Made by a program: the position numbers and the translations under genes
In this document: positions 8,987 through 17,984 of the stretch, in pieces
How positions within the stretch are numbered: the stretch's first letter is position 1
How the letters are laid out: each line of letters opens with the position of its first letter
Notes under the pieces: model-generated
What the model saw: only the letters and a program-made list of their open reading frames with translations
The model's database searches: none
Told to the model about the DNA's origin: nothing
NCBI GenBank assembly: GCA_028692395.1
Contig: JAQUXP010000006.1
Location: forward strand, 62,001 to 126,000
Direction of reading: 5' to 3'
DNA length: 64,000 nt
Source: Lachnospiraceae bacterium
GTDB lineage: Bacteria > Bacillota > Clostridia > Lachnospirales > Lachnospiraceae

Positions 8987-10264
8987 TCACACCTCATATT
9001 CCAGCATTTTTGAAATTCTGTTAAAGCTCAGACGATTTCTCACGTAGGGAGAAAGATTCAAAGAGTCCTCCACCAGTGCATCCGTCAATCCGATCTGTTC
9101 CATGCTTACACAGCAGTCCGCTTCCTTTAGTATTTTCTCCAGCTTTTTTGCAGAGGGAATCTCATCCAGAATATCTGCAATTGGAATCAGCATTTCTTCC
9201 AGTCGGAAGGGCGAAACCAAAAGCATGGGATCCGGTGTATTTTCCTCCAGTGTCTGCTCGTAGAGACCTTTTGCTCCAAACGTACGTTGCAGCAGCTGCT
9301 CTTCCATTCCTTCATATTCCTTCACTTTGCACCGTCCGTCTCGGATTGCATTTACAATCCTTTCATATCTTTTTCGAACCTGGATCATTCCAACTGATAC
9401 CTTTTCTCCATGCAATGCATCGATGTGATCATTGATAATCTCCATCTCCCAGAGGTGAGACATATGATGCTCAGCACAGGATGCCGGTCTGGAATTGCCA
9501 ATCATCTGCATGGCAAGTCCTGATAACAGAAGGGCATACATCAGTTTTTCATATGCTTCAGAATCACCTCTATTCAGATAATTGATGCAGGAGAGAACCT
9601 CCTCCAGTGCCTGATATTCCAGCCTGCAGGTCTCCTGGCAGAGATATTCACCGGTCACAAGATGAGCGATTTTCCAGTCTGCCAGTGCGATATACTTCCC
9701 CAGCAGATCTGAGATTCCAGATGCCGTCAGGCGATACGGTGCCTCTTTGAAAATGTTTGTATCTGCGAATACATATAAAGGAGCCGCCGCAGGCATGGTC
9801 TTTTTCATCCCATTCCATGTCATGGCCGCCACCGTAGATACAAAACCATCTACACTTGCCGCAGTGGGAACCGAGACAAAGGGAATTCCTCTGTGATAGG
9901 CAACATAGCGGCACAGGTCGTGTATCGTTCCACTTCCCACCGCAATCAGAAGATCTGTCTCCTCCGGGAGATTCTCATCCAGAATTGCAACACCCTGATT
10001 ATTGGCATGCAGATCTTCACTTTCCAGGCAAATATCCTCCAGACAGATATCCGCAATATCCTCCATAGCAGTCTCAGCAGCTTCTCTTGTATTCTCATCC
10101 CATACAATTACAGGTGCGATAAATGTTCCCAGTTCCACTTCCTCTGTCAGCATCTCATAGAGATGTCTGACTGCACCCTCGTCAATCCAGATACCCTTCA
10201 CTGATATTTCGTGTGTCTTTCCACAGGTGCAGGGTTTTCGGAACTGTTCTAAATCAATCTGCAT
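8987..10264 (-). CDS. araM: sn-glycerol-1-phosphate dehydrogenase (AraM/EgsA-like)
   Basis: Iron-containing-alcohol-dehydrogenase/DHQ-synthase fold enzyme of 425 residues, predicted to reduce dihydroxyacetone phosphate to sn-glycerol-1-phosphate. The NAD(P)-binding signature AVGSGTIHDLCRYVAYHRG and the following SVPTAASVDGFVS are typical of the family; metal-binding Asp/His candidates lie in SGISDLLGKYIALADW and HHMSHLWEME. A good AGGAGG site precedes the ATG at 10264. It lies directly after a GT2 gene and before ispF. In Bacillus the homologue makes glycerol-1-phosphate for heptaprenylglyceryl lipids; that role here is inferred from the family and not shown. Confidence 0.85.
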   Translation of the reverse strand: MQIDLEQFRKPCTCGKTHEISVKGIWIDEGAVRHLYEMLTEEVELGTFIAPVIVWDENTREAAETAMEDIADICLEDICLESEDLHANNQGVAILDENLPEETDLLIAVGSGTIHDLCRYVAYHRGIPFVSVPTAASVDGFVSTVAAMTWNGMKKTMPAAAPLYVFADTNIFKEAPYRLTASGISDLLGKYIALADWKIAHLVTGEYLCQETCRLEYQALEEVLSCINYLNRGDSEAYEKLMYALLLSGLAMQMIGNSRPASCAEHHMSHLWEMEIINDHIDALHGEKVSVGMIQVRKRYERIVNAIRDGRCKVKEYEGMEEQLLQRTFGAKGLYEQTLEENTPDPMLLVSPFRLEEMLIPIADILDEIPSAKKLEKILKEADCCVSMEQIGLTDALVEDSLNLSPYVRNRLSFNRISKMLEYEV

Positions 10265-10285
10265 AGTACTTTTCTTTCCTCCTGA

Positions 10286-11305
10286 TTAATTGAATCCATA
10301 AAGTTTCTGTGCCAGCTTATATCCGGTAATCGAGACTTTTCTTCCGCCTTTTCCAGGAAGATTCATCGCACCACCGGTAAATCCATGACGAATATGAAGG
10401 TACGCCCTTGGATCTTTCTTCTTCAGATTTTTCCACAGTTCTTTCTTTTTCTTCAGACTTTCTTCCGTGTCTGCACGAAGCAGCATCACAGAAGAAACCG
10501 TCATAATAATTTCCAGGGAATGCAGCATCAGTCTTCGCTGCTGCTTCATCAGATTCTTCTGTTTGCCCATGTAGTCTATCATTTCATTGTTTACATAAAG
10601 CTGCTGGTCAATCCGTCCGATCATAACCTGTTCATTCACCGACTGATCCGCCCGTCCTATAAAATAGCGGTAAAAATTGACATCCGCATAGTACATCGTC
10701 TTAACATATGGAAATGGGATAAATGCCACCAGGTTATCCACGTAGAAGGTATGTTCTGGCAACACCAGATGACATTCCCGAAGCAGTGCCGTCCTGTAAA
10801 TCAAGGAGTGCATGAGCACATAATGAGTGATTGCCAGTGGTTTTACATCTTTCCATCCAAACAGCTGGTCCACTGGAAATGCATGAGGATAATGCATCAC
10901 TCTTTTTCTCTTACTTCCCTCTTTTTCATACACATAATTGGAAATCAGCATATCCAGCGTGGTGGGACCGCCAAGCTGCTCTCTCAGAATATTGAGAAGC
11001 TTCATATAAGCTTCCTTGTTCACCCAGTCATCGCTGTCAACCACTTTAAAATATAATCCGGTAGCCTCTGCAATTCCGGTATTCACTGCACCGCCATGCC
11101 CTTTGTTCTGCTGATGTATGGCACGGATAATAGTGGGATACTTTGCAGCGTACTCATCTGCAATCTCTGGGGTGTTGTCCTTTTTCGATCCATCATCAAT
11201 AATCAAAATCTCCACATCTTCTCCACCTGGAAGCAGAGATTCGATACATTTACTCATATATGCGGAAGAATTGTAACACGGTATTGCAATCGTCAATAAT
11301 TTCAT
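10286..11305 (-). CDS. Family 2 glycosyltransferase
   Basis: GT-A fold glycosyltransferase of 339 residues. The N-terminus MKLLTIAIPCYNSSAYM, the nucleotide-binding LIIDDGSKKDNT and the metal-binding FKVVDSDDWV are clear GT2 motifs. No membrane segments are obvious, so it is cytosolic or peripheral. It lies between mutY and the glycerol-1-phosphate dehydrogenase; a joint role in a surface polymer or glycolipid is possible but not shown by the sequence. Confidence 0.88.
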   Translation of the reverse strand: MKLLTIAIPCYNSSAYMSKCIESLLPGGEDVEILIIDDGSKKDNTPEIADEYAAKYPTIIRAIHQQNKGHGGAVNTGIAEATGLYFKVVDSDDWVNKEAYMKLLNILREQLGGPTTLDMLISNYVYEKEGSKRKRVMHYPHAFPVDQLFGWKDVKPLAITHYVLMHSLIYRTALLRECHLVLPEHTFYVDNLVAFIPFPYVKTMYYADVNFYRYFIGRADQSVNEQVMIGRIDQQLYVNNEMIDYMGKQKNLMKQQRRLMLHSLEIIMTVSSVMLLRADTEESLKKKKELWKNLKKKDPRAYLHIRHGFTGGAMNLPGKGGRKVSITGYKLAQKLYGFN

Positions 11306-11352
11306 ATCTAACCTGCCTGTATTTTAATGTATTCTAATGTCTTTTAGTTGCA

Positions 11353-12441
11353 TCATTCTTTTACTTCATAACGTTCCTGACCCAGAAAGAGATTCAGATA
11401 TCTTGCATAGGCTGCATAAGCCGCCGGAATTGCATACTGCTCCTGGGCTGTCTCCAGATCTGCGAAAATCAGATCTCCATCTGGCTTTCCCTGTTGACTT
11501 TCTCTGGAAGTAACTGAGATCAGGTATCCATCCATATGCCATTCCACATGGGAAAACACATGTCTGGACCTTGGAAGCTTCTGTATCGACTGCGGTATCA
11601 GCTGCTGCTGCTCTACATGCTGTAATACTTCTTCCTTTGACAGATAACCCTCCAGATTGGGAAATTCATACATTCCTGCCAGCAGTCCCTTAGCGGGACG
11701 ACGCTGTATGGCAATCCGTGATCCTTCTATAATCACAAGTATTGTATGTTTTTCTATCCTGCGCTCTTTCGCCTTTTTCTTCACCGGAAGATCCATCTCA
11801 TGTCCCCTTTTTCTTGCCAGACATAGCTCTGACAAAGGACAGCATTCGCAGTGCGGCGCACCATTTGGTGCACATACGGTAGCACCCAGCTCCATCAGTG
11901 CCTGATTAAATTCCCCCGGCTTTGTGGAGGGCATCACAGCAAGAAGCTCCTCCTCCACCTGATTCTTCAGAGACTGTTTCAGGATATCTCTGTCATCATC
12001 TCTGATACGTGCCAGCACCCGCAGAACATTACCATCCACTGCGGGAACGGGAATATCATATGCAATGGAGGCAATCGCCCCTGCCGTATAGCTTCCAATT
12101 CCCGGCAGAGATTTCAAAGCTTTATAATCTGCCGGCAGAGTTCCCTGGAACTCTTCCTCAGTCCTGATGGCAGCTTTCTGCATGTTGCGGACTCTGTTAT
12201 AATATCCCAGACCCTCCCACAACTTCAAAAGCTGATCCTCCGGGCAGACAGCCAATGCATGGACATCTGGCAGAGCATCAGTAAAACGCAAAAAAAACGG
12301 TTTTACTGCCTCTACTCGAGTCTGCTGCAGCATGATTTCGGAAACCCAGATTTCATAGGGATTCTTCTTTTCACGCCAGGGAAGCTGCCGCTTATTCTTA
12401 TCATACCACATCATCAGTGGTTGTACAATTTTTTCAAGCAT
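11353..12441 (-). CDS. mutY: A/G-specific adenine glycosylase
   Basis: Base-excision repair enzyme removing adenine mispaired with 8-oxoguanine, 362 residues. It shows the HhH catalytic core (WVSEIMLQQTRVEAVKPF; LPGIGSYTAGAIASIAY; VPAVDGNVLRVLAR with catalytic Asp), the [4Fe-4S] cluster ligands spaced C-X6-C-X2-C-X5-C around residues 192-208, and the C-terminal NUDIX-like recognition domain (IQRRPAKGLLAGMYEFPNLE). It appears to be the first gene of the leftward run to the Ca2+-ATPase. Confidence 0.96.
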   Translation of the reverse strand: MLEKIVQPLMMWYDKNKRQLPWREKKNPYEIWVSEIMLQQTRVEAVKPFFLRFTDALPDVHALAVCPEDQLLKLWEGLGYYNRVRNMQKAAIRTEEEFQGTLPADYKALKSLPGIGSYTAGAIASIAYDIPVPAVDGNVLRVLARIRDDDRDILKQSLKNQVEEELLAVMPSTKPGEFNQALMELGATVCAPNGAPHCECCPLSELCLARKRGHEMDLPVKKKAKERRIEKHTILVIIEGSRIAIQRRPAKGLLAGMYEFPNLEGYLSKEEVLQHVEQQQLIPQSIQKLPRSRHVFSHVEWHMDGYLISVTSRESQQGKPDGDLIFADLETAQEQYAIPAAYAAYARYLNLFLGQERYEVKE

Positions 12442-12545
12442 TCTTTTTCCCTTTTTCTTATCGATTATGGCTGCTCACGTTATTGGCATTCATATATATA
12501 TAACCATGAAAACCCCTTTCGCAAAAGCAGAATGAACAGTAACTA

Positions 12546-12574
12546 TTGCTTTTCCCGTCCTTTTTTATTACAAT
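12546..12574 (+). promoter_or_regulatory. Promoter of HAD phosphatase gene
   Basis: TTGCTT (12546-12551), 17-nt spacer and TACAAT (12569-12574), 43 bp before the chosen start codon. Confidence 0.65.
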
Positions 12575-12617
12575 ACTAGAGATACCTTTATTGAAAAACA
12601 CAACGGAGGACAATACC

Positions 12618-13247
12618 TTGATTGACAGTATTATATTTGATGTAGATGGAACTCTCTGGGACTCCACAGATGTAGTGGCTGCTGCATGGAATGACATCAT
12701 CACCCGGCAGACTAAGAAACCGTCTTCTCTTACCGGTGATTCCCTGAAAAAGCTTTTTGGAAAGCTTCTCCCTGATATCGCCGCTGTAATCTTTGCTGAT
12801 GAGCCGGTAGAAGAACAGCTTCGTCTTATCGATCTTTGCTGTGAGGAGGAGCATGATGCCCTGCTTCGTACTCCTGCCCCCACTTATCCGGAGCTGGAGA
12901 ATACACTGAAGCTTCTTTCTGGAAAATACCGGCTCTTCATCGTCAGCAACTGCCAGGCCGGATATATTGAAGTATTCTTAGAGGCCACAGGACTTGGTCA
13001 TTACTTCGAAGATCATCTGTGTCCCGGAGATACGGGCAATGCGAAAGCCGCCAATATCAGTGAGATTGTAAAAACCCATCATCTGCAGTCAGCAGTATAT
13101 GTGGGTGACACCGCCGGAGATTATCAGGCAACCAAAGAAGCCGGACTTCCTTTTATCTTCGCATCCTACGGTTTTGGTACCGTAGATACACCGGATGCCG
13201 TGATCATAGCCCCTGGTGAGCTGCCGGAAGTTCTCTCTTCCCTATAA
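12618..13247 (+). CDS. HAD superfamily hydrolase (phosphoglycolate-phosphatase-like)
   Basis: Cytosolic phosphatase of 209 residues. HAD motif I is IIFDVDGTLWDST at the N-terminus, motif II VSNCQ, motif III the Lys in GNAKAAN, motif IV VGDTAGDYQATKEAG. The TTG at 12618 is chosen as start because GGAGG lies 8 nt upstream and the HAD fold starts right there; an in-frame ATG at 12546 sits in the promoter. Substrate unknown. The gene points rightward, opposite to its neighbours. Confidence 0.88.
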   Translation: MIDSIIFDVDGTLWDSTDVVAAAWNDIITRQTKKPSSLTGDSLKKLFGKLLPDIAAVIFADEPVEEQLRLIDLCCEEEHDALLRTPAPTYPELENTLKLLSGKYRLFIVSNCQAGYIEVFLEATGLGHYFEDHLCPGDTGNAKAANISEIVKTHHLQSAVYVGDTAGDYQATKEAGLPFIFASYGFGTVDTPDAVIIAPGELPEVLSSL

Positions 13248-13254
13248 ATACACA

Positions 13255-13327
13255 AAAGCCGAATTCAAAGTATGCTCCTCTTACCTAGTATATTGTAAAC
13301 TAGAAGGATGTTCTGAATTCGGTTTTT
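13255..13327. terminator. Probable bidirectional terminator
   Basis: Arms AAAAGCCGAATTC and GAATTCGGTTTTT enclose a 48-nt region that itself pairs partly (CTAGT/ACTAG). It lies between two convergent genes and ends in T runs on both strands (TTTTT on plus, CTTTTG on minus). Confidence 0.6.
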
Positions 13328-13421
13328 ATGTCTGATCTGGCATCAATCCAGTTCTAATATCATTTTCGATCTTTGTCTCTTTGGGGATTCTCCGTGAGTC
13401 CACCTGTAAGGTGCGGATTTC

Positions 13422-14615
13422 TTACCCCTCAAAATGTACTGTAACCGGGCATACCTCCGACTTGGTGCCCACACGCATATTCGGTCCAAACAGCCCAACT
13501 CCTGAGGTTACAATATTATGCATATTTCCTTTTTTCAAATAACCACAGGCATTTTCCCACATGAATTTGATGGTCAGATTTCCCGGGAAGAGCTGACCGT
13601 CATGGGTATGACCGCACAGATCGATGTCAACGCCGGCATCTGCCAGCTCCTGCAGTTCCTTAGGCTCATGGTCGATCACAAGAATCGGTTTTGTCTGATC
13701 CAGCTCTGCCGTGATTTCAGCCGGTGTCTTTCTCTTGTCGATTCCCCGTCCAAGACGCTCAGCATCCGGTCTTCCATAAAGGTAAAAGCTGTTATCAATC
13801 AATACATATTCGTCCCGCAGCAGGGTGATATTCGCTTTTTCCAGGAATTCGTCCATCTCCGGTGCACTGACTTTTTTCTTATCGCTGGCAAATGTGAATC
13901 CTGCCAGAATCTTTTCCTGAATATCATGGTTTCCGTAGCAGGCGTATACCCCATACTTACTTTTAATACTTTTTAAGATAGAGATCAAACGATCCGGATC
14001 ATCCAAGGCTTCGTATTCATTATCAAAAATATCTCCTGCAATTACCACAAGATCCGGATCCTTGGCATTGATTTGTTTTACCATACGCTCCATCTGACGG
14101 CTGCCGATATTGTAGCCAAGATGAAGATCTGCAGTAAGCACCACCTTCAGATCCTTCATGTCCCCGGCTGATTTGTTCACCGTCACCTCATAGTCTGTGG
14201 TACGCACTACTCTGGCATTGATGGCTCCATAGATACTGACGGCTGAAATCAGAAAAATGCAAAATGCTCCAGCTACCACAAATGTCTTTCTTGATCTTAG
14301 TTTCTCCTGATTCACCTTCTTACAGTGTTTCAGAATCAGCCTTAAAATATCCGCAACAACAACCACCAGGATAATATACAGCATAACACCCAGCCAGTAA
14401 TTACCAATCAGCTTCATCGCACGCTCCGGTTTTCCCGGTGGGAGCAGAAATCCAATCAGCATCGCACTGGCAAAGAAAACATATACTGCAATCACTAACC
14501 CACGAACCCATTTCTTTTTAAAATAACGACTGCATGCACTCATCCAGCGGATCAGCCATCTCACTACATATGCATTCACCAGAATATAAACTGGTGATAA
14601 TAAAACTGCGATCAT
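13422..14615 (-). CDS. Membrane-anchored metallophosphoesterase
   Basis: 397 residues with about four hydrophobic segments in the first 145 residues and then a calcineurin-like phosphoesterase domain. Metal-binding motifs are LTADLHLGYN, VVIAGDIFDN, CYGNHDIQ and DLCGHTHDGQLFPG, in canonical order. The phosphoesterase part is probably outside the membrane, as in YaeI/YkuE-like proteins. No operon partner; copA ends 258 bp upstream. Confidence 0.88.
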   Translation of the reverse strand: MIAVLLSPVYILVNAYVVRWLIRWMSACSRYFKKKWVRGLVIAVYVFFASAMLIGFLLPPGKPERAMKLIGNYWLGVMLYIILVVVVADILRLILKHCKKVNQEKLRSRKTFVVAGAFCIFLISAVSIYGAINARVVRTTDYEVTVNKSAGDMKDLKVVLTADLHLGYNIGSRQMERMVKQINAKDPDLVVIAGDIFDNEYEALDDPDRLISILKSIKSKYGVYACYGNHDIQEKILAGFTFASDKKKVSAPEMDEFLEKANITLLRDEYVLIDNSFYLYGRPDAERLGRGIDKRKTPAEITAELDQTKPILVIDHEPKELQELADAGVDIDLCGHTHDGQLFPGNLTIKFMWENACGYLKKGNMHNIVTSGVGLFGPNMRVGTKSEVCPVTVHFEG

Positions 14616-14873
14616 ATCTTTATGTCCTTCTTTCCATCATTTTCTTCCTGTCTATGTAACTGTTCAGCAGCTGACTGTGCCATATCTAAGCATCCCAGAA
14701 CATAGCATTAAGCATACCATATTATCTTGTTTTTGTGAATAATGAAAGCTGAAAAGATGATTAAAAAAGCAAAAAAAGGAATAGATAGCAGAAAACAGCC
14801 CCCGCACTATCGCTATGTGACAAATATGCGGGAACTGTCTTCCTGTTCGACAAAATTGATTATGGAATAGATG
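14616..14873. other. Intergenic region with copA terminator and a shared palindrome
   Basis: No gene is visible. The part near 14656-14681 carries GTAACTGTTCAGCAGCTGAC, a sequence that recurs upstream of the aminotransferase gene (26502-26528). The part near 14787-14840 is the terminator listed separately. Confidence 0.5.
14787..14840 (-). terminator. Terminator of csoR-copA operon
   Basis: On the minus strand, arms CAG(TTC)CCCGCA and TGCGGG(GG)CTG form a GC-rich stem around a 20-nt loop, followed by TTTTCTG. It lies just downstream of the copA stop codon. Confidence 0.72.
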
Positions 14874-15104
14874 TTAATTGTTCTGTAGCTGACCATTTAC
14901 AATCGCTGTTACTTTGTAATCCTGATCTTCTACTGTCTTTTTCAAAATCTCATCGGATACTTCTTCTGAAAGAGTAACTACTGCTGTGCCTGCTTCATGG
15001 CTGACAATCGCCTCACTTACCTGGGGAAGTGCCTCCAGGGATTTCTTTACTCTTGCCTCACAGTGTCCGCACATCATACCTTCAATATTCATTGTTTTTG
15101 TCAT
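14874..15104 (-). CDS. Possible internal-start CopZ-like copper chaperone
   Basis: In-frame ATG at 15104 inside copA, preceded 8 nt upstream by GGAGG (15117-15113 on the minus strand). The 76-residue product would begin [19 protein letters not shown], an exact start for a CopZ/HMA chaperone with a CxxC copper site, and would share the copA stop. E. coli copA makes a free HMA protein by ribosomal frameshift; here an internal start could serve the same end. Expression is an inference. Confidence 0.5.
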   Translation of the reverse strand: MTKTMNIEGMMCGHCEARVKKSLEALPQVSEAIVSHEAGTAVVTLSEEVSDEILKKTVEDQDYKVTAIVNGQLQNN

Positions 15105-17414
15105 TTTCTGTTCCTCCGTTTTCTTTTTTCTTTTTATTTTTTTATCTTTACCTGCATCATACATCCGAAAGAGATTCAGACGAAGTGCATTTGTAACCAC
15201 ACAAAAGCTGGAAAGACTCATGGCTGCTGCACCAAACATGGGATTTAGTTCCCAGTGAAACAGTGGAATCATAAGTCCTGCTGCCAGTGGAATTCCGATG
15301 GTATTATAGAAAAATGCCCAAAACAGGTTCTCATGGATATTTCTCAAGGTTGCACGACTTAATCGAATTGCCGCCGGAACATCCAGAAGCCGGCTCTTCA
15401 TAAGCACCACGTCTGCCGCATCGATGGCAATGTCTGTCCCTGCGCCAATTGCCATACCAATGTCTGCCCTGGTCAGTGCCGGAGCATCATTGATCCCATC
15501 ACCGACCATTACCACCTTGCCTTTTTGCTTCAGAGATCGAATTACGTTTTCTTTTTCCTGGGGAAGAACGCCTGCGATTACCTCATCCACACCTGCTCTG
15601 GCACCGATTGCCCTGGCAGTGCGCTCATTATCACCTGTCAGCATCACAACCCGCAGTCCCATATTCTGAAGCTCCCGGATTGCTTTTGGACTGTCTTCTT
15701 TCATTACATCAGCTACAGCTATAATTCCCAGAATTTTTTTATCTTTTGCAAAAAACAGCGGCGTTTTTCCTTCTTCCGCCAGCTTTTCGGACTGCATACG
15801 AAGCTGATCCGGCACAGCAGTCTGACTGCTGATAAATGTATAATTACCGCCAAGTAAAACCGCATCACCACAGATTGCCTGAAGACCGTTACCCGGAAGG
15901 GCTTTAAACTGACTCACCTTTGTTTTTTTCGTCTGTTTTTCCTCTGCACAGGCCATAACTGCTTTTGCCAGAGGATGCTCACTGGGACCTTCGCAGGCGC
16001 TGGCATAATATAACAGCTCTTCCTCTGTGATACCCTCCACAGGTATAAGGTCTGTTACCCGGGGATCCCCATTGGTAATCGTTCCCGTCTTATCCAGAGC
16101 AACAATCTCCGTCTTTCCTGTTTCTTCCAGCGATACTGCCGTTTTAAACATAATGCCATGTTTGGCGCCCATGCCATTTCCCACCATAATTGCTACCGGA
16201 GTTGCAAGTCCAAGTGCACAGGGGCAACTGATCACCAGCACTGAAATTCCCCTTGCCAGAGCAAATCCAACACTTTGACCTGCCAAAAGCCATCCCAAAA
16301 TCGTAAGGACTGCTATGATGATAACGACTGGAACGAAGATACCGGAAACCCTATCGGCCACCTTTGCAATAGGTGCTTTCGTTGCAGCAGCATCACTCAC
16401 CATGTGTATAATCTGAGACAGGGTGGTATCTTCGCCCACTCGAGTAGCCTCACATCTTAAAAATCCGGACTGGTTTAACGTTGCCGCCGACACCGAATCG
16501 CCCTTTTCCTTATCTACCGGAATGCTTTCACCGGTAAGTGCAGCCTCATCCACGGCGCTGTCTCCCTCCAGAACCACACCGTCCACCGGAATATTCTCTC
16601 CAGGACGTACCACGAAAATATCGCCTTTTTTCACCTGACTGATGGAAACCGTAGTTTCCTGTCCGTCCCGCAGAATTACCGCTGTCTTCGGTGCCAGCTT
16701 CATAAGACTTTTCAGTGCATCCGTGGTTTTTCCCTTGGATCTGGCCTCCAGCATCTTACCGATTGTAATCAGAGTCAGAATCATGGCAGCCGATTCAAAA
16801 TAAAACTCATGCATGTAGGACATCACCTTCACAGAATCATTTCTCATCTGCGCATCTGTCATGGCAAACAGTGCATAGGTGCTGTAGACAAATGCTGCAC
16901 TTGACCCCAGTGCCACCAGCGTATCCATATTCGGAGCACCGTGCACCAGACTTTTGAATCCACTGATAAAAAACTTCTGATTGATGACCATAATAATGGT
17001 AGTAAGCAGCAGCTGAATCAGCCCCATGGCAACATGATTGTCTTCCAGTATTGCGGGAAGCGGCCAGTTCCACATCATATGCCCCATAGAAAGGTACATC
17101 AGCACCGCCAGAAATCCTATGGATGCCAAAAGTCTTTTCTTTAACACCGGAGTTTCATGGTCCCGCAGCTGCTCCTCCTGGGCTGTCTGGGCGGATCCTT
17201 CTCCCTCAGGCTTTGCCCCTTTAGGAGCTGCACCATATCCTGCTTCCTCCACAGCCTGGATGATCTTGGCCTCCGGAGCATTTCCCTCCACACCCATAGA
17301 GTTGGTAAGCAGACTGACAGAACAGGACGTCACTCCTTCCACCTTTGAAACTGCCTTCTCTACTCTGGCACTGCAGGCAGCACAGCTCATACCTGTTACT
17401 GTAAATTGTTCCAT
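14874..17414 (-). CDS. copA: Copper-exporting P-type ATPase with fused C-terminal HMA domain
   Basis: P1B-type Cu+ exporter, 846 residues. Order: N-terminal HMA ([11 protein letters not shown]), TM segments, actuator [10 protein letters not shown], ion-site [10 protein letters not shown], phosphorylation loop [20 protein letters not shown], hinge [14 protein letters not shown], last TM pair, then a Lys-rich linker ([13 protein letters not shown]) and a second HMA domain ([18 protein letters not shown]). A terminal copper-binding domain after the last helices is unusual. The linker codons contain GGAGG 8 nt before an in-frame ATG (15104), so a free 76-residue CopZ-like chaperone may also be made. 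Transcribed with csoR, 36 bp upstream. Confidence 0.95.
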   Translation of the reverse strand: MEQFTVTGMSCAACSARVEKAVSKVEGVTSCSVSLLTNSMGVEGNAPEAKIIQAVEEAGYGAAPKGAKPEGEGSAQTAQEEQLRDHETPVLKKRLLASIGFLAVLMYLSMGHMMWNWPLPAILEDNHVAMGLIQLLLTTIIMVINQKFFISGFKSLVHGAPNMDTLVALGSSAAFVYSTYALFAMTDAQMRNDSVKVMSYMHEFYFESAAMILTLITIGKMLEARSKGKTTDALKSLMKLAPKTAVILRDGQETTVSISQVKKGDIFVVRPGENIPVDGVVLEGDSAVDEAALTGESIPVDKEKGDSVSAATLNQSGFLRCEATRVGEDTTLSQIIHMVSDAAATKAPIAKVADRVSGIFVPVVIIIAVLTILGWLLAGQSVGFALARGISVLVISCPCALGLATPVAIMVGNGMGAKHGIMFKTAVSLEETGKTEIVALDKTGTITNGDPRVTDLIPVEGITEEELLYYASACEGPSEHPLAKAVMACAEEKQTKKTKVSQFKALPGNGLQAICGDAVLLGGNYTFISSQTAVPDQLRMQSEKLAEEGKTPLFFAKDKKILGIIAVADVMKEDSPKAIRELQNMGLRVVMLTGDNERTARAIGARAGVDEVIAGVLPQEKENVIRSLKQKGKVVMVGDGINDAPALTRADIGMAIGAGTDIAIDAADVVLMKSRLLDVPAAIRLSRATLRNIHENLFWAFFYNTIGIPLAAGLMIPLFHWELNPMFGAAAMSLSSFCVVTNALRLNLFRMYDAGKDKKIKRKKKTEEQKMTKTMNIEGMMCGHCEARVKKSLEALPQVSEAIVSHEAGTAVVTLSEEVSDEILKKTVEDQDYKVTAIVNGQLQNN

Positions 17415-17450
17415 CTATAACACTCCTCTCTTTTTCGTATTCCCTTATTC

Positions 17451-17756
17451 CTATTTCATCAGTTTCTGAAGTGTGATAACCAGCTCATCCACAGTTTCCT
17501 CTTTACCTTCTTTAATATCCCGGGTTACGCAGGTCTTTATGTGATTAGCCAGCAAAGCTTTATTAAAGCTGTTCAGCGCAGCCGTTATCGCTGCAACCTG
17601 AACCAAAATATCCGGACAATAGGCGTTCTTTTCCAGCATCCCCTTAATTCCCCGAACCTGACCCTCGATTCTGCTTAACCGATTCATCAGATCCTTGTAT
17701 TCCTTATCGGAGCGTTCCTTCGTCTTAAGAGAACAGCAACACATCTCTTCTTCCAT
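17451..17756 (-). CDS. csoR: CsoR-type copper-sensing repressor
   Basis: All-helical DUF156/CsoR repressor, 101 residues, that leaves DNA upon binding Cu(I). The copper triad is visible as the Cys in NAYCPDILVQ, and the His and Cys in ANHIKTCV. An N-terminal MEEEMCCCSLK adds three further Cys, not part of the core. The ATG at 17756 is chosen because GGGAGG precedes it by about 11 nt; a longer frame to 17816 would run through the promoter and operator. It regulates itself and copA through the palindrome between its -35 and -10 boxes. Confidence 0.92.
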   Translation of the reverse strand: MEEEMCCCSLKTKERSDKEYKDLMNRLSRIEGQVRGIKGMLEKNAYCPDILVQVAAITAALNSFNKALLANHIKTCVTRDIKEGKEETVDELVITLQKLMK

Positions 17757-17783
17757 AAACTTTCGCACCTCCCTTTCCTCATC

Positions 17784-17812
17784 ATTATATACCCCCGTGG
17801 GGTATATTGCAA
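17784..17812 (-). promoter_or_regulatory. csoR-copA promoter with embedded CsoR operator
   Basis: On the minus strand TTGCAA (17812-17807), 17-nt spacer, TATAAT (17789-17784). A perfect inverted repeat ATATACCCC-CGT-GGGGTATAT occupies 17787-17807, filling the spacer and overlapping the -10. The C/G-rich dyad matches known CsoR boxes, so repressor binding would exclude polymerase. Confidence 0.88.
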
Positions 17813-17865
17813 CCATTATTTAAAACTTCTTTATATTTTTCCTCAAGAATCTTCTGCCCTTCAGG

Positions 17866-17897
17866 CTTAGAAATCATTTCCGTGGAAGATTTCTAAG
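17866..17897. promoter_or_regulatory. Inverted repeat upstream of vanR-like gene
   Basis: Perfect 10-bp arms CTTAGAAATC/GATTTCTAAG with a 12-nt spacer lie about 55 bp before the TACAAT -10 box (17953-17958) of the response regulator. Further half-site-like TTCTAAG occurs at 17913-17919. Candidate binding site for the regulator itself, or for an unknown factor. Confidence 0.45.
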
Positions 17898-17984
17898 GAA
17901 AATCTTAATATATTCTAAGTACGAAAGAAAGGATTTATCCTCAAAATGATGTTACAATAACAGTATCTGTAAGGAGGAAGATCT

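Noticed and set aside
12458-12883. Minus-strand frames opposite the HAD gene
   Set aside because: They are shadows of the HAD phosphatase, which has a promoter, ribosome site and all four motifs.
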